From assembly GCA_902706205.1 (NCBI GenBank), contig CACSKA010000010.1, forward strand, positions 1-64,000: 64,000 bases of DNA. Reading direction: 5' to 3'. Source of the DNA: Chryseobacterium sp. 18061. Its GTDB lineage: Bacteria > Pseudomonadota > Gammaproteobacteria > Enterobacterales > Enterobacteriaceae. Of the stretch, positions 8,927-19,034 are shown in pieces. The notes under the pieces were generated by a model, which saw nothing but the letters and a program-made list of their open reading frames with translations, ran no database searches and was not told where the DNA came from. The position numbers and the translations under genes are program-made. How positions within the stretch are numbered: the stretch's first letter is position 1; the number at the start of each line of letters is the position of its first letter.

Positions 8927-9432
8927 ACGGCGTTGTGAAAAGGACTGAGTGCCAGAATCACTGCCTGATGATAGACACAGCTGCGGGTCAGTTTGCCCGC
9001 AGTGAACACGCCAATCGCCCCTTCTTTACGGCCAATCTCATCGATACCGGTATAGTGTGACATCACCGGTCCGAGGGCATCGCCTGCACGAACGCGTTCG
9101 AGGATAACTGCTGGCAGTGGCAGTGTGGCCGAACGTGCTTCACCGTGCTGCTCACGCGTTTCAATCACGACCCAACTGAAGGTGCTATCTTCGTCGATGC
9201 CCGCTTCAATCGCCACCCAAAAGTCAGCATCTGGTCGGACAAGTCGGGCATTTTCCACGCGATTTCGTGCGCCAGCACGCGTTTCCTCATTTCCGAGGGG
9301 TTGTTCTGGCACGCCGCTCTCGACGGAAACGGCGTCAATATGGCAGGATCCTTCGCCGAAGATCTCGTTAAAAGCCTGCAGAATAGCCTTAATTTTGGCG
9401 GGATTGGTGGTAGCAGAGACAACCTTGTGCAT
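8917..9432 (-). CDS. yjjX: Inosine/xanthosine triphosphatase YjjX
   Basis: A house-cleaning NTPase that hydrolyses ITP and XTP so that these bases are not incorporated into nucleic acids. The 171 residues begin [18 protein letters not shown]. Motifs seen include [28 protein letters not shown] and [17 protein letters not shown], all typical of the YjjX/NTPase_I-T family. It is slightly shorter at the C-terminus than E. coli YjjX, ending HNAVYR where E. coli has a few further residues. Its end overlaps trpR and it is divergent from gpmB with 51 bases between the starts. Confidence 0.93.
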   Translation of the reverse strand: MHKVVSATTNPAKIKAILQAFNEIFGEGSCHIDAVSVESGVPEQPLGNEETRAGARNRVENARLVRPDADFWVAIEAGIDEDSTFSWVVIETREQHGEARSATLPLPAVILERVRAGDALGPVMSHYTGIDEIGRKEGAIGVFTAGKLTRSCVYHQAVILALSPFHNAVYR

Positions 9433-9483
9433 AATCAGTACACTTACGAAAAAAACATCATCGCAGTATAACGGAAAATTAGC

Positions 9484-10131
9484 ATGTTACAGGTATACCT
9501 TGTTCGCCACGGTGAAACGCAGTGGAACGCCGAGCGACGTATTCAGGGTCAGTCCGACAGCCCGCTCACCGAAAAAGGTGAACAGCAGGCCCGACAGGTA
9601 GGTGAGCGCGTCAAAATGCTCGGCATCACGCATATCATCTCCAGCGATTTGGGCCGCACGCGCCGTACCGCTGAGTTAATCGCGGAAGCCTGCGGTTGCA
9701 GCGTCACCTACGATCCACGGTTACGTGAACTCGATATGGGCGTGCTCGAACGCCGTCTGATCGACTCGCTGACTGAGGATGAAGAAGGCTGGCGTCGGAC
9801 GCTGGTTAATGGCACTGCCAACGGACGTATCCCTGAAGGGGAGTCAATGCAGGAGCTGGGCGATCGTATGAATGCGGCGCTGCAGGATTGCCTTGAACTA
9901 CCCAATGGCAGTCGCCCGCTATTGGTGAGTCATGGCATGGCGCTTGGGTGTCTGGTGAGTACGATTCTCGGATTGCCGGCCTACGCCGAACGCCGTCTGC
10001 GTTTGCGGAACTGCTCAATCTCACGTGTGGATTACCAGCAAAGCCCATGGCTGGCACCTGGCTGGATTGTTGAAACAGCAGGCGACGTCACGCATCTGGA
10101 CGCCCCTGCGTTGGATGAACTGCAGCGTTAG
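9484..10131 (+). CDS. gpmB: Probable phosphatase / phosphoglycerate mutase-like protein GpmB (YtjC)
   Basis: A histidine phosphatase superfamily protein of 215 residues, the E. coli length. The N-terminal [10 protein letters not shown] carries the phosphohistidine (His9). [31 protein letters not shown] and LVSHGMALG supply the rest of the pocket. It was named for similarity to phosphoglycerate mutase, but the physiological substrate is unsettled; phosphatase activity is known for the family. The last four bases overlap the 3' end of the convergent rob gene. Confidence 0.92.
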   Translation: MLQVYLVRHGETQWNAERRIQGQSDSPLTEKGEQQARQVGERVKMLGITHIISSDLGRTRRTAELIAEACGCSVTYDPRLRELDMGVLERRLIDSLTEDEEGWRRTLVNGTANGRIPEGESMQELGDRMNAALQDCLELPNGSRPLLVSHGMALGCLVSTILGLPAYAERRLRLRNCSISRVDYQQSPWLAPGWIVETAGDVTHLDAPALDELQR

Positions 10132-10997
10132 CGGCGGATCGGAATCAGGTACTCGCAGCGTAGCTGAATAGGCGGTTCCTGATTCCTCGCATCTTTCTGC
10201 GGGAAGAATCGTTCGATGTCCTGGCCCTTACGACGGGTCAGGCCGAGCATCGGCATGCAGGTGCCATAAACGGTCAGCACAAATTCCTGCAATCCGGTTC
10301 CCAGCCCTTCGTAGGTGAACATCACGTATTCACCTCTTTCCAGTTTCACCGGGTGCGCATCCTGCAGATGGCCGTTGGCCATTTCAGGCGTCAGTGCCGT
10401 GGTGTATAGCACTTCCTGCTCATCGTCTCGTTCAAGACTCGGACGCGGTTCATGCAGACCGTAAAGCATCGGCGGGATCGACGGCGAATTGCCGAGGAAA
10501 TCGCGCCAGAACTGGCCACGCATCTGCTGGCGGAATTCAGAAATCTCTTCCAGCTTACAGGTATAGCTCTGGGTGATACCGACCAGTTGCGTGTCCGGCA
10601 TAGTGATGAATTCATACTTCGGCATCGTGAATTCACCCAGGCGCAGCGGCGGACGCATACCGAACGAATTCCAGTCCGGCGAGCGGCGATAAAGCGCTGG
10701 CGTCAGGCTAAATTGTTTCTTGAATGCGCGGGTAAAGGTCTGCTGAGAATCGAAACGGTACTGCAGGGCAATATCCAGAATCGGGCGCGCGGTCAGGCGC
10801 AGAGCCACAGCAGATTTTGACAGGCGACGAGCACGTATATAGGCGCCGATAGCATGGCCGGTGACATCCTTGAACATCCTTTGTAGATGCCATTTGGAGT
10901 AGCCCGCTTTGGCTGCAACGTTATCCAGCGACAAAGGTTGGTCGAGATGCCCTTCAAGCCAGCTAAGAAGATCGCGTATTATCCCAGCTTGATCCAT
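10128..10997 (-). CDS. rob: Right origin-binding protein / AraC-family activator Rob
   Basis: An abundant AraC/XylS activator of the mar/sox/rob regulon (efflux, antibiotic and solvent tolerance). The product has 289 residues, as in E. coli. The N-terminal DNA-binding domain has two helix-turn-helices (SLDNVAAKAGYSKWHLQRMF at 18-37, and DIALQYRFDSQQTFTRAFKK). It is followed by a GyrI-like ligand-binding domain (~125-289) ending in YGTCMPMLGLTRRKGQDIERFF. The N-terminal domain is almost identical to E. coli Rob and the C-terminal domain has diverged more. It is divergent from creA. Confidence 0.96.
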   Translation of the reverse strand: MDQAGIIRDLLSWLEGHLDQPLSLDNVAAKAGYSKWHLQRMFKDVTGHAIGAYIRARRLSKSAVALRLTARPILDIALQYRFDSQQTFTRAFKKQFSLTPALYRRSPDWNSFGMRPPLRLGEFTMPKYEFITMPDTQLVGITQSYTCKLEEISEFRQQMRGQFWRDFLGNSPSIPPMLYGLHEPRPSLERDDEQEVLYTTALTPEMANGHLQDAHPVKLERGEYVMFTYEGLGTGLQEFVLTVYGTCMPMLGLTRRKGQDIERFFPQKDARNQEPPIQLRCEYLIPIRR

Positions 10998-11203
10998 ATA
11001 ATGTCCTCATCCTTTCGCAGGTGCCTGTAACTAGGGTAGCGGATAATAGCATTTTTTGATGTTTTAGCATTCAGTGTTTTTTTTGCTCTAAAGTGCGATA
11101 AAAGGTACTAAATAGGCATGATTTTTGTAAGGCTGTGATCTATAAATATTTTCTTCTGCACAATGGCATAAAAACGAATGACTTTTTCAGAAATGGTAAC
11201 AAT

Positions 11204-11677
11204 ATGAAATACAAGCAGTTAATTACAGGCTGTCTGCTGGCGTTGGCCTGCAGCACAGTGCACGCGGAACAAGTGGGTTCCGTTGATACCGTCTTCAAGA
11301 TGTTTGGCCCGGACCATAAGATTGTCGTTGAGGCCTTTGATGACCCAGATGTGAAGAACGTGACCTGCTATATCAGCCGCGCCAAAACCGGTGGTATCAA
11401 AGGCGGGCTGGGGCTTGCGGAAGATACCTCCGACGCGGCGATCTCCTGCCAGCAGGTTGGGCCAATTGAAGTCAGCGACAAGATTAAAAAGGGCAAAACG
11501 GAAGGAGAGGTCGTGTTCCAGAAGCGGACTTCTCTGGTCTTCAAGAAACTACAGGTCGTGCGTTTCTACGATGCTAAACGTAATACGCTGGTGTATCTGA
11601 CCTATTCCGACAAAGTGGTCGATGGCTCACCGAAAAACGCGATAAGCGCGGTGCCGATCATGCCCTGGAAGGAATAA
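11204..11677 (+). CDS. creA: CreA family periplasmic protein
   Basis: A 157-residue protein of unknown biochemical role, matching E. coli CreA in length. A signal peptide ([21 protein letters not shown]) precedes the mature start [17 protein letters not shown]. The conserved CreA features [37 protein letters not shown] and [18 protein letters not shown] are present, with two cysteines likely to pair. The start at 11204 fits the signal peptide; a longer frame from 11135 adds residues not seen in the family. In E. coli creB, creC and creD follow, but here a terminator and convergent arcA follow at once. Confidence 0.93.
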   Translation: MKYKQLITGCLLALACSTVHAEQVGSVDTVFKMFGPDHKIVVEAFDDPDVKNVTCYISRAKTGGIKGGLGLAEDTSDAAISCQQVGPIEVSDKIKKGKTEGEVVFQKRTSLVFKKLQVVRFYDAKRNTLVYLTYSDKVVDGSPKNAISAVPIMPWKE

Positions 11678-11683
11678 CAGGCG

Positions 11684-11711
11684 AAAAAAACGGCGCTAAG
11701 GCGCCGTTTTT
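11684..11711 (+). terminator. Bidirectional terminator between creA and arcA
   Basis: AAAAAAACGGCGC, loop TAAG, then GCGCCGTTTTTA forms a compact GC stem with A and T tracts on either side, in the 51-base gap between the two convergent stops. Confidence 0.88.
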
Positions 11712-11728
11712 ATGCACTGAAAAACCGA

Positions 11729-12445
11729 TTATTCCTGCAGTTCGCCGCAGAAACGGTAACCTTCGCCGTGGATAGTTGCGATGATTTCCGGGGTATCAGG
11801 CGTAGATTCAAAGTGTTTACGGATGCGACGGATTGTCACGTCAACCGTACGGTCGTGTGGCTTCAGCTCACGGCCGGTCATCTTTTTCAGCAGTTCTGCA
11901 CGGGATTGGATCTTGCCCGGGTTTTCGCAGAAGTGCAGCATCGCGCGGAATTCACTGCGCGGCAGCTTATACTGTTCGCCGTTCGGGCTGACCAGTGAGC
12001 GGCTGTTGATGTCCAGTTCCCATCCGTTGAACTTGTAGCTTTCCACGCTGCGGCGTTCTTCGCTCACGGTACCCAGATTCATGGTACGGGAGAGCAGGTT
12101 GCGCGCACGGATAGTCAGTTCACGAGGGTTGAACGGTTTAGTGATGTAATCATCAGCGCCGATTTCCAGGCCGAGGATTTTATCCACTTCGTTGTCACGT
12201 CCGGTCAGGAACATCAGAGCGACGTTAGCTTGCTCGCGCAGCTCACGTGCCAACAGCAGGCCATTTTTGCCTGGCAGGTTGATATCCATGATGACAAGGT
12301 TGATATCATTTTCAGATAGGATCTGATGCATTTCCGCGCCATCGGTGGCTTCGAACACATCGTAACCTTCTGCTTCGAAAATACTTTTTAACGTGTTGCG
12401 TGTTACCAACTCGTCTTCAACGATAAGAATGTGCGGGGTCTGCAT
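11729..12445 (-). CDS. arcA: Aerobic respiration control response regulator ArcA
   Basis: The response regulator of ArcBA, which represses respiratory genes under low oxygen. The 238 residues match E. coli and are nearly identical. The receiver domain (1-120) has acidic residues EDE at ~10-12, the phospho-accepting Asp in [10 protein letters not shown] (~54) and Lys in ITKPFNP. The OmpR-type winged helix follows (~135-234), with [17 protein letters not shown] and [10 protein letters not shown]. The end differs slightly (GELQE). It is divergent from yjjY, whose frame lies over the arcA leader, and an FNR box lies ~280 bases upstream. Confidence 0.98.
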   Translation of the reverse strand: MQTPHILIVEDELVTRNTLKSIFEAEGYDVFEATDGAEMHQILSENDINLVIMDINLPGKNGLLLARELREQANVALMFLTGRDNEVDKILGLEIGADDYITKPFNPRELTIRARNLLSRTMNLGTVSEERRSVESYKFNGWELDINSRSLVSPNGEQYKLPRSEFRAMLHFCENPGKIQSRAELLKKMTGRELKPHDRTVDVTIRRIRKHFESTPDTPEIIATIHGEGYRFCGELQE

Positions 12446-12541
12446 GTTTGCTACCTAAATTGCCAACTAAAATCGAAACAGGAAGTACAAAAGTCCCTGG
12501 CCCGCCTGATGCATGTCGAAAATTAACATGACCGGCATAAC

Positions 12542-12682
12542 ATGACTCAAGTACGTAATTGCGTTCTTGATGCACTTTCCATCAACGTCAACAACATCAT
12601 TAGCTTGGTCGTGGGTACTTTCCCTCTGGACCCGACAGTGTCAAAAACGGCTGTCATCCTAACCATTTTAACAGCAACATAA
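12542..12682 (+). CDS. yjjY: Small uncharacterised protein YjjY
   Basis: A 46-codon frame, MTQVRNCVLDALSINVNNII to TAT and TAA, matches E. coli YjjY almost residue for residue as I recall it (LVVGTFPLDPTVSKTAVIL is present). Such conservation across genera supports real coding, although the same bases may also be constrained as the antisense of the arcA leader. No function is known. No strong ribosome-binding site is visible before 12542. It is oriented away from arcA. Confidence 0.6.
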   Translation: MTQVRNCVLDALSINVNNIISLVVGTFPLDPTVSKTAVILTILTAT

Positions 12683-13081
12683 CAGGCTCAGAGATGGCTG
12701 ACACCCAATAAAACTACGCTTCGTTGACATATATCAAGTTCAATTGTAGCACGTTAACAGTCTTGTGAAATCCTTGCATCTAAATGCTAGCTTTTGTCAC
12801 AATTTATCAACAATCAATGTAATTGCAAGAATGAACTGATTAGCAAAATGAATCCAAAAGATGAGCCTTAATCCTGTTTGGAATACCTTAGTATAACATA
12901 AGGATATAGCGGTTCTGTTAACATATGTTATGCGGTGATTCTTGGGTAATAGTTTAGCCTTATTGATGTGTTAAGAAACGCACTTTCAGCGTTTTTTGTT
13001 GCAATTAAGTAAATTCGCGACGCGCAATATGATGATGCGCATCACATTGTGGTTGTGAAAAAGCAAAAAAGAGAAGATGAC
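12683..13081. other. Noncoding upstream region of arcA and yjtD
   Basis: About 400 AT-rich bases without a supportable gene. It holds the FNR box at 12724 and probably several arcA promoters reading left, plus the promoter and leader of yjtD reading right. Just before yjtD a purine-rich AGAGAAGAT (13070-13078) serves as ribosome-binding site. No further palindrome or repeat was recognised. Confidence 0.6.
12724..12737 (-). promoter_or_regulatory. FNR box in the arcA upstream region
   Basis: TTGACATATATCAA fits the FNR consensus TTGAT-N4-ATCAA with one mismatch and lies ~280 bases upstream of the arcA start. In E. coli arcA is known to be activated by FNR from a distal promoter, so this site is placed as expected. 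Confidence 0.7.
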
Positions 13082-13768
13082 ATGCGCTTATCAATAGTGC
13101 TGGTTGCACCAGCAAGAGCCGAAAATATCGGCGCTGCGGCCCGGGCGATGAAGACCATGGGATTCACAGGAATGCGAATTGTCGACAGTCAGGCGCACCT
13201 GGAGCCTGCGGCAAAGTGGGTCGCACACGGGTCAGGTGAAATACTTGAAAATATTCAAACCTTTCCGACGCTTGCTGACGCACTCCACGATGTTGATTTT
13301 ACCATTGCGACCACCGCCCGCAGTCGCGCTCGCTTCCACTATTACGCCACGCCTCAAGAACTGGTGCCTATCCTCCAGGAAAAATCACAGTGGATGGGCC
13401 ACGCGGCGCTGGTGTTTGGTCGCGAAGATTCCGGGCTGACCAACGATGAACTGGCGCTGGCTGATATCCTCACTGGCGTGCCGATGGTTGCAGATTATCC
13501 GTCGTTGAATCTCGGCCAGGCGGTTATGGTGTTCTGCTATCAGCTTTCGGCGTTAACACAAATGCCGACACCTCCTGTTGCTGAAGATAACGAAAACCAA
13601 CTTCAGGCATTACGCGCACGTGCAATGTCATTATTGACTAAATTACAGGTCGCGGATGACGTCAAACTGGCCGACTGGCTTCAGCAGCGAATTGGCCTTC
13701 TTGGGCAGCGAGACACCGCAATGTTGCATCGATTACTGCATGATATCGAAAAAAATATTGCCGATTAA
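13082..13768 (+). CDS. yjtD: SPOUT-family tRNA/rRNA methyltransferase YjtD (LasT)
   Basis: A 228-residue SpoU/TrmH superfamily methyltransferase, the same length as E. coli YjtD. Family motifs seen are LVAPARAENIGAAARAMKTMGF (residues ~6-27), IATTARSRARFHYYATP, LVFGREDSGLTNDELALAD and YPSLNLGQAVMVFCYQL, the last two forming the trefoil-knot SAM site. A C-terminal helical extension ends MLHRLLHDIEKNI. The family includes TrmJ, but the YjtD substrate is not established. The start at 13082 matches the family; a GTG at 13049 would add 11 basic residues. Confidence 0.92.
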   Translation: MRLSIVLVAPARAENIGAAARAMKTMGFTGMRIVDSQAHLEPAAKWVAHGSGEILENIQTFPTLADALHDVDFTIATTARSRARFHYYATPQELVPILQEKSQWMGHAALVFGREDSGLTNDELALADILTGVPMVADYPSLNLGQAVMVFCYQLSALTQMPTPPVAEDNENQLQALRARAMSLLTKLQVADDVKLADWLQQRIGLLGQRDTAMLHRLLHDIEKNIAD

Positions 13769-13901
13769 ACTGCTGCTGTAAGTTTTTGTTATGGGTTAAT
13801 GCTCTGTCATAGGCTTTTTTACCAGGGGATGCGTGACGAAGAACAATATTTTTCTGGCGCAGGCTATTGGTATGACAAATAGAGGGAAATGTGAAAATTT
13901 G

Positions 13902-13930
13902 TTGACATAACAGGGCCAATCCTTTAACCA
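13902..13930 (+). promoter_or_regulatory. thr operon promoter
   Basis: TTGACA (13902-13907), a 17-base spacer and TAACCA (13925-13930), placed before thrL exactly as in E. coli, where the -10 is also TAACCA. The sequence continues ATAGAGGCAGACGACAGAC to the leader. Confidence 0.85.
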
Positions 13931-13977
13931 ATAGAGGCAGACGACAGACAATTAATATGACAGAGCACACAACATCC

Positions 13978-14046
13978 ATGATTCGCATCAGCCGCATGAC
14001 AACAATTATTACCACCACCATTACCACAGGTATCGGTGCGGGCTGA
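13978..14046 (+). CDS. thrL: thr operon leader peptide
   Basis: A 22-residue frame reading MIRISRMTTIITTTITTGIG then AG, with seven Thr and six Ile codons. Ribosome stalling on these codons senses threonyl- and isoleucyl-tRNA and controls the attenuator just downstream. The start at 13978 follows CACACAACATCC, the same context as E. coli thrL. An in-frame ATG at 13957 would add seven residues and is less likely. The peptide is closer to the Salmonella form (TTIITTTITTG) than to the E. coli one. Confidence 0.9.
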   Translation: MIRISRMTTIITTTITTGIGAG

Positions 14047-14064
14047 CGCGTACAGGAAAAACAG

Positions 14065-14102
14065 AAAAAAGCCCGCACCTGAACAGTGCGGGCTTTTTTT
14101 TC
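14065..14102 (+). terminator. thr attenuator terminator
   Basis: AAAAAAGCCCGCA, a loop, then TGCGGGCTTTTTTTT, ending 26 bases before thrA. It is the rho-independent terminator of the attenuator; the upstream GGTGCGGGCTGA region near the thrL stop can pair alternatively. Confidence 0.92.
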
Positions 14103-14127
14103 GACCAAAGATCAAGAGGTAAAAACC

Positions 14128-16590
14128 ATGCGAGTCTTGAAGTTCGGCGGTACATCAGTGGCAAATGCAGAACGTTTTCTGCGTGTTGCCGATATTCTGG
14201 AAAGCAATGCCAGGCAGGGGCAGGTAGCAACCGTGCTCTCTGCCCCGGCCAAAATCACTAACCATCTGGTTGCGATGATTGAGAAAACCATCGGCGGTCA
14301 GGATGCACTTCCAAATATTGCCGATGCCGAACGTATTTTTGGCGAACTGCTTCAGGGCCTTGCCGATATCCAGCCTGGTTTTCCCTTCTCTCAGCTTAAC
14401 GCGTTTATTGAACAAGAATTCGCCAATATTAAGCATGTCCTGCATGGCGTCAGCCTGCTTGGTCAATGCCCGGACGGCGTCAACGCGTCCCTGATTTGCC
14501 GTGGCGAAAAACTGTCGATTGCGATCATGGCGGGCCTGCTCGAAGCGCGAGGTCACAAGGTCAGCGTCATCGATCCGGTCGAAAAATTACTGGCCGTTGG
14601 TCACTATCTTGAATCCACCGTCGATATCGCCGAATCCACCCGCCGCATTGCCGCAAGCCAAATCCCGGCAGATCACATGGTGCTGATGGCGGGCTTTACC
14701 GCGGGTAATGACAAAGGCGAATTGGTGGTGCTGGGCCGTAACGGCTCCGATTACTCCGCCGCAGTACTGGCCGCATGCCTGCGCGCCGACTGCTGTGAAA
14801 TCTGGACCGACGTCGACGGGGTTTACACCTGCGATCCGCGTCAGGTACCGGACGCTCGTCTGCTGAAATCGATGTCGTATCAGGAAGCGATGGAGCTTTC
14901 CTATTTCGGTGCCAAAGTGCTGCACCCGCGTACCATAGCGCCGATCGCACAGTTTCAAATCCCTTGCCTGATTAAAAATACCGGTAACCCACAGGCGCCG
15001 GGCACGTTAATCGGTGCTTGTCATAACGAAGATGGCATGGCAGTGAAAGGGATTTCCAACCTCAACAACATGGCGATGTTTAACGTCTCCGGCCCCGGCA
15101 TGAAAGGCATGGTCGGCATGGCGGCGCGAGTGTTCGCCACCATGTCCCGCGCCGGTATTTCCGTCGTACTGATAACCCAGTCGTCTTCTGAATACAGCAT
15201 CAGCTTCTGCGTACCACAAATTGACTGCGGCCGCGCGAAGCGGGCGATGGAAGATGAGTTCTATCTGGAGCTGAAAGAGGGCTTACTGGAGCCGCTGTCG
15301 ATCATGGAGCGCTTGGCGATCATCTCCGTCGTCGGCGACGGGATGCGTACTCTGCGCGGTATCTCGGCCAAATTCTTTGCGGCTCTGGCCCGCGCCAATA
15401 TCAACATTGTGGCGATTGCCCAGGGTTCGTCCGAGCGTTCAATTTCCGTCGTGGTAAATAACGACGATGCCACCACAGGTGTGCGCGTCACGCATCAGAT
15501 GCTGTTCAATACCGATCAGGTCATTGAAGTGTTTGTGATTGGCGTGGGCGGCGTGGGCGGTGCCTTGCTGGAGCAGCTCAAACGTCAGCAGACCTGGCTC
15601 AAGAACAAGCACATTGACCTGCGCGTGTGCGGCGTGGCGAACTCCCGCGCACTGTTGACCAACGTGCATGGCCTGAGTCTGGAAGACTGGAAAGGTGAAC
15701 TGGCTGAGGCTAAAGAACCCTTCAATCTTGCTCGCTTGATCCGTCTGGCGAAAGAGTATCACCTATTGAACCCGGTGATTGTGGACTGTACTTCCAACCA
15801 GGCGGTTGCAGATCAGTACGCCGACTTCCTGCGCGAAGGCTTCCACGTCGTAACGCCGAATAAGAAGGCGAACACCTCGTCGATGAACTACTATCACGAG
15901 CTGCGTCAGGCGGCTGCGGGTTCTCGTCGAAAATTCCTTTACGACACCAACGTTGGTGCGGGTTTACCGGTCATCGAGAACCTGCAAAATCTGTTGAATG
16001 CTGGCGATGAGCTGCAAAAATTCTCGGGTATTCTGTCGGGTTCACTGTCGTTCATTTTCGGGAAGCTTGACGAAGGTATGAGCCTGTCACAGGCGACCAC
16101 CATCGCCCGCGAAATGGGCTACACCGAACCTGATCCGCGTGACGACCTCTCCGGAATGGACGTGGCGCGTAAGCTGCTGATCCTCGCTCGTGAAACCGGA
16201 CGCCATCTGGAACTGAGTGATATTGTGGTTGAATCCGTATTGCCGGATCACTTCGATGACAGTGGCGACACCGAGAGCTTTATGGCGCGACTGCCGCAGC
16301 TCGATGACGAGTTCGCGGCGCGTATCGCACAAGCCCGGGATGAAGGCAAAGTGCTGCGCTACGTCGGTAACATTGAAGACGACGGTGTGTGTCGCGTGAA
16401 AATTGCTGAAGTGGACGGAAACGATCCGTTGTATAAAGTGAAAAACGGCGAGAATGCGCTGGCTTTCTACAGCCACTATTATCAGCCGCTGCCGCTGGTC
16501 CTGCGTGGTTATGGCGCGGGCAACGACGTTACTGCGGCCGGGGTGTTTGCTGACTTACTGCGCACCTTGTCCTGGAAGTTAGGAGTTTAA
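14128..16590 (+). CDS. thrA: Bifunctional aspartokinase I / homoserine dehydrogenase I
   Basis: Catalyses the first and third steps from aspartate to threonine and is feedback-inhibited by threonine. The 820 residues equal the E. coli length. The aspartokinase domain starts [18 protein letters not shown]. Tandem ACT domains occupy ~320-460 ([12 protein letters not shown] and [10 protein letters not shown]). The dehydrogenase Rossmann motif [13 protein letters not shown] is near 471, and [16 protein letters not shown] and [17 protein letters not shown] follow. The start at 14128 lies downstream of the attenuator. thrB follows after one base. Confidence 0.98.
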   Translation: MRVLKFGGTSVANAERFLRVADILESNARQGQVATVLSAPAKITNHLVAMIEKTIGGQDALPNIADAERIFGELLQGLADIQPGFPFSQLNAFIEQEFANIKHVLHGVSLLGQCPDGVNASLICRGEKLSIAIMAGLLEARGHKVSVIDPVEKLLAVGHYLESTVDIAESTRRIAASQIPADHMVLMAGFTAGNDKGELVVLGRNGSDYSAAVLAACLRADCCEIWTDVDGVYTCDPRQVPDARLLKSMSYQEAMELSYFGAKVLHPRTIAPIAQFQIPCLIKNTGNPQAPGTLIGACHNEDGMAVKGISNLNNMAMFNVSGPGMKGMVGMAARVFATMSRAGISVVLITQSSSEYSISFCVPQIDCGRAKRAMEDEFYLELKEGLLEPLSIMERLAIISVVGDGMRTLRGISAKFFAALARANINIVAIAQGSSERSISVVVNNDDATTGVRVTHQMLFNTDQVIEVFVIGVGGVGGALLEQLKRQQTWLKNKHIDLRVCGVANSRALLTNVHGLSLEDWKGELAEAKEPFNLARLIRLAKEYHLLNPVIVDCTSNQAVADQYADFLREGFHVVTPNKKANTSSMNYYHELRQAAAGSRRKFLYDTNVGAGLPVIENLQNLLNAGDELQKFSGILSGSLSFIFGKLDEGMSLSQATTIAREMGYTEPDPRDDLSGMDVARKLLILARETGRHLELSDIVVESVLPDHFDDSGDTESFMARLPQLDDEFAARIAQARDEGKVLRYVGNIEDDGVCRVKIAEVDGNDPLYKVKNGENALAFYSHYYQPLPLVLRGYGAGNDVTAAGVFADLLRTLSWKLGV

Positions 16591-16591
16591 G

Positions 16592-17521
16592 ATGGTTAAG
16601 GTCTATGCCCCGGCGTCCAGCGCCAATATGAGCGTCGGATTTGATGTGCTTGGCGCGGCGGTCGCGCCGGTTGATGGCACGCTGTTGGGCGATAACGTGG
16701 AAGTCGTCGCGGCTGAGACTTTCAGCCTGAAAAATGTCGGCCACTTCGCCAGCAAGCTGCCGCCGGAACCGCGGGAAAATATCGTTTATCAGTGCTGGGA
16801 GCGCTTCTGCCAGGAAATTGGCAAAACCGTTCCCGTCGCGATGACCCTTGAAAAGAATATGCCGATTGGTTCTGGCCTTGGCTCCAGTGCCTGCTCTGTG
16901 GTTGCCGCCCTGGTGGCGATGAATGAATTCTGCGGCAAGCCGCTCAACGACGGCAAAATGCTGGCGTTGATGGGCGAGCTGGAAGGACGCATCTCCGGCA
17001 GCGTGCATTACGATAACGTCGCACCGTGTTTTCTTGGCGGCATCCAGCTGATGCTCGAAGAAAATGGCATCATTAGCCAGCAAATCCCGGCCTTCGACGA
17101 ATGGCTGTGGGTGCTGGCGTATCCGGGCATTAAGGTGTCAACCGCCGAAGCGCGAGCGATTTTACCGGCGCAGTATCGCCGTCAGGATTGTATCGCGCAC
17201 GGCCGCCATTTGGCGGGCTTTATTCACGCCTGTTACAGTCGTCAGCCCGAGCTTGCGGCGAAACTGATGAAAGACGTCATTGCGGAACCGTATCGCACCA
17301 GGCTGCTGCCAGGCTTTGGCGAAGCGCGTCAGGCGGTGGCGGAGATTGGCGCCCTGGCCAGCGGAATTTCAGGTTCCGGACCGACGATGTTCGCCCTGTG
17401 CGATAACCCAGAAACCGCACAACGAGTCGCAGACTGGCTCAGTAAACACTATCTGCAAAATCAGGAAGGCTTCGTTCATATTTGCCGGCTGGACACGGCG
17501 GGCGCTCGCGTAGTGGGATAA
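16592..17521 (+). CDS. thrB: Homoserine kinase
   Basis: Phosphorylates L-homoserine with ATP in threonine synthesis. The 309-residue GHMP kinase matches the E. coli length. It starts [21 protein letters not shown]. The GHMP nucleotide loop [20 protein letters not shown] is at ~90-109, and the C-terminal [16 protein letters not shown] is also present. It lies one base after thrA and three bases before thrC, consistent with a translationally coupled operon. Confidence 0.97.
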   Translation: MVKVYAPASSANMSVGFDVLGAAVAPVDGTLLGDNVEVVAAETFSLKNVGHFASKLPPEPRENIVYQCWERFCQEIGKTVPVAMTLEKNMPIGSGLGSSACSVVAALVAMNEFCGKPLNDGKMLALMGELEGRISGSVHYDNVAPCFLGGIQLMLEENGIISQQIPAFDEWLWVLAYPGIKVSTAEARAILPAQYRRQDCIAHGRHLAGFIHACYSRQPELAAKLMKDVIAEPYRTRLLPGFGEARQAVAEIGALASGISGSGPTMFALCDNPETAQRVADWLSKHYLQNQEGFVHICRLDTAGARVVG

Positions 17522-17524
17522 CCG

Positions 17525-18811
17525 ATGAAACTGTATAACTTAAAAGATCATAATGAGCAGGTCAGCTTCGCGCAGGCCGTGACGCAAGGGTTGGGCAAAA
17601 ATCAGGGGCTGTTTTTTCCGCACGATCTGCCGGAATTCAGTCTGACCGAAATTGACGAAATGCTGACGATGGATTTCGTTACCCGTAGCGCCAAAATTCT
17701 GTCGGCGTTTATCGGCGATGAAATTGCGCCTCAGGAGCTGGAATCTCGCATTCGCGCGGCGTTTGCCTTCCCGGCACCGGTGAAACAGGTGCAGGAAGAT
17801 GTTGGCTGTCTGGAGTTGTTCCACGGACCGACCCTGGCGTTTAAAGATTTTGGCGGCCGCTTTATGGCGCAAATGCTGACGCACATCAGTGGCGATAAGC
17901 CCGTTACCATTCTGACCGCGACTTCCGGTGATACCGGCGCGGCGGTTGCGCATGCGTTTTACGGTCTGAAAAATGTGCGCGTGGTCATCCTCTATCCGAA
18001 TGGAAAAATCAGTCCGCTGCAGGAAAAACTGTTCTGTACGCTCGGCGGTAACATTGAAACTGTGGCTATCGACGGTGACTTCGATGCCTGCCAGGCGCTG
18101 GTGAAACAGGCCTTCGATGACGAAGAACTGAAGGTGGCGATCGGTCTGAACTCGGCGAACTCGATTAACATCAGCCGCCTGCTGGCGCAGATTTGCTACT
18201 ACTTCGAAGCGGTAGCGCAGCTGCCGCAGGAAGCCCGCAATCAGCTGGTGATTTCCGTTCCAAGCGGTAACTTTGGCGATTTGACTGCGGGTCTGCTGGC
18301 GAGATCGCTGGGCCTGCCGGTGAAACGCTTTATCGCCGCGACCAACGCTAACGACACCGTGCCGCGCTTCCTGCAGGATGGCAGCTGGGCACCTAAGCCA
18401 ACACAGGCGACGCTGTCTAACGCGATGGATGTCAGCCAGCCGAATAACTGGCCGCGCGTGGAAGAGCTGTTCCGTCGCAAAGAGTGGCGTCTGAACGAGC
18501 TGGGCTATGCGGCTATCGACGATGAGACCACCAAAGGGACCATGCGTGAGCTGCAGACTTTGGGTTACACCTCTGAGCCGCACGCGGCGGTGGCCTACCG
18601 TGCGCTGCGCGATCGTCTCAATCCAGGTGAGTATGGTCTGTTCCTTGGGACCGCACATCCGGCGAAATTCAAGGAAAGCGTAGAAGCGATCCTTGAAACT
18701 GAGCTGCCGTTGCCTAAAGAGTTGGCGGATCGCGCTGACCTGCCTCTGCTGTCGCATCATCTGCCTGCTGACTTCGCAGAATTACGTAAGTTGATGATGG
18801 AAAAGGCATAA
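17525..18811 (+). CDS. thrC: Threonine synthase
   Basis: A PLP enzyme converting O-phosphohomoserine to threonine. The 428 residues match E. coli. The PLP lysine is in LAFKDFGGRF (Lys107), followed by the TATSGDTGAAVAHAF phosphate-binding region (~145-159) and VPSGNFGDLTAG. It is the last gene of the operon, with a strong terminator 23 bases past the stop. The 406-codon open frame on the opposite strand is a shadow of this GC-rich gene. Confidence 0.98.
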   Translation: MKLYNLKDHNEQVSFAQAVTQGLGKNQGLFFPHDLPEFSLTEIDEMLTMDFVTRSAKILSAFIGDEIAPQELESRIRAAFAFPAPVKQVQEDVGCLELFHGPTLAFKDFGGRFMAQMLTHISGDKPVTILTATSGDTGAAVAHAFYGLKNVRVVILYPNGKISPLQEKLFCTLGGNIETVAIDGDFDACQALVKQAFDDEELKVAIGLNSANSINISRLLAQICYYFEAVAQLPQEARNQLVISVPSGNFGDLTAGLLARSLGLPVKRFIAATNANDTVPRFLQDGSWAPKPTQATLSNAMDVSQPNNWPRVEELFRRKEWRLNELGYAAIDDETTKGTMRELQTLGYTSEPHAAVAYRALRDRLNPGEYGLFLGTAHPAKFKESVEAILETELPLPKELADRADLPLLSHHLPADFAELRKLMMEKA

Positions 18812-18833
18812 CTTCAGTCTGAACTTACATACA

Positions 18834-18865
18834 GCCGGGTCGGCGTTTCGAGACCCGGTTTTTTT
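18834..18865 (+). terminator. thr operon terminator
   Basis: GCCGGGTC, loop, GAGACCCGGTTTTTTTA: a seven-pair GC stem with a seven-base T run, starting 23 bases after thrC. Confidence 0.92.
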
Positions 18866-19034
18866 ATGGGCAAATGTGGAGAAAATAGGGAGGCAATAAG
18901 TAGGGATTAAGGACGAATTCCCAATAAATGCGGGCACTTAGAGATTAGGATTGCGGAGAATAACAAGTCCGCTTCTGGAGAGGTAATCTCATTCTATCGA
19001 CCCGAAACGGGCAATGATATGAATGGAGTAACCT

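Noticed and set aside
17540-18760. 406-codon open frame on the minus strand over thrC
   Set aside because: It lies wholly within thrC on the other strand, has no recognised domain and is rich in Arg/Gln/His as shadows of GC-biased genes are.
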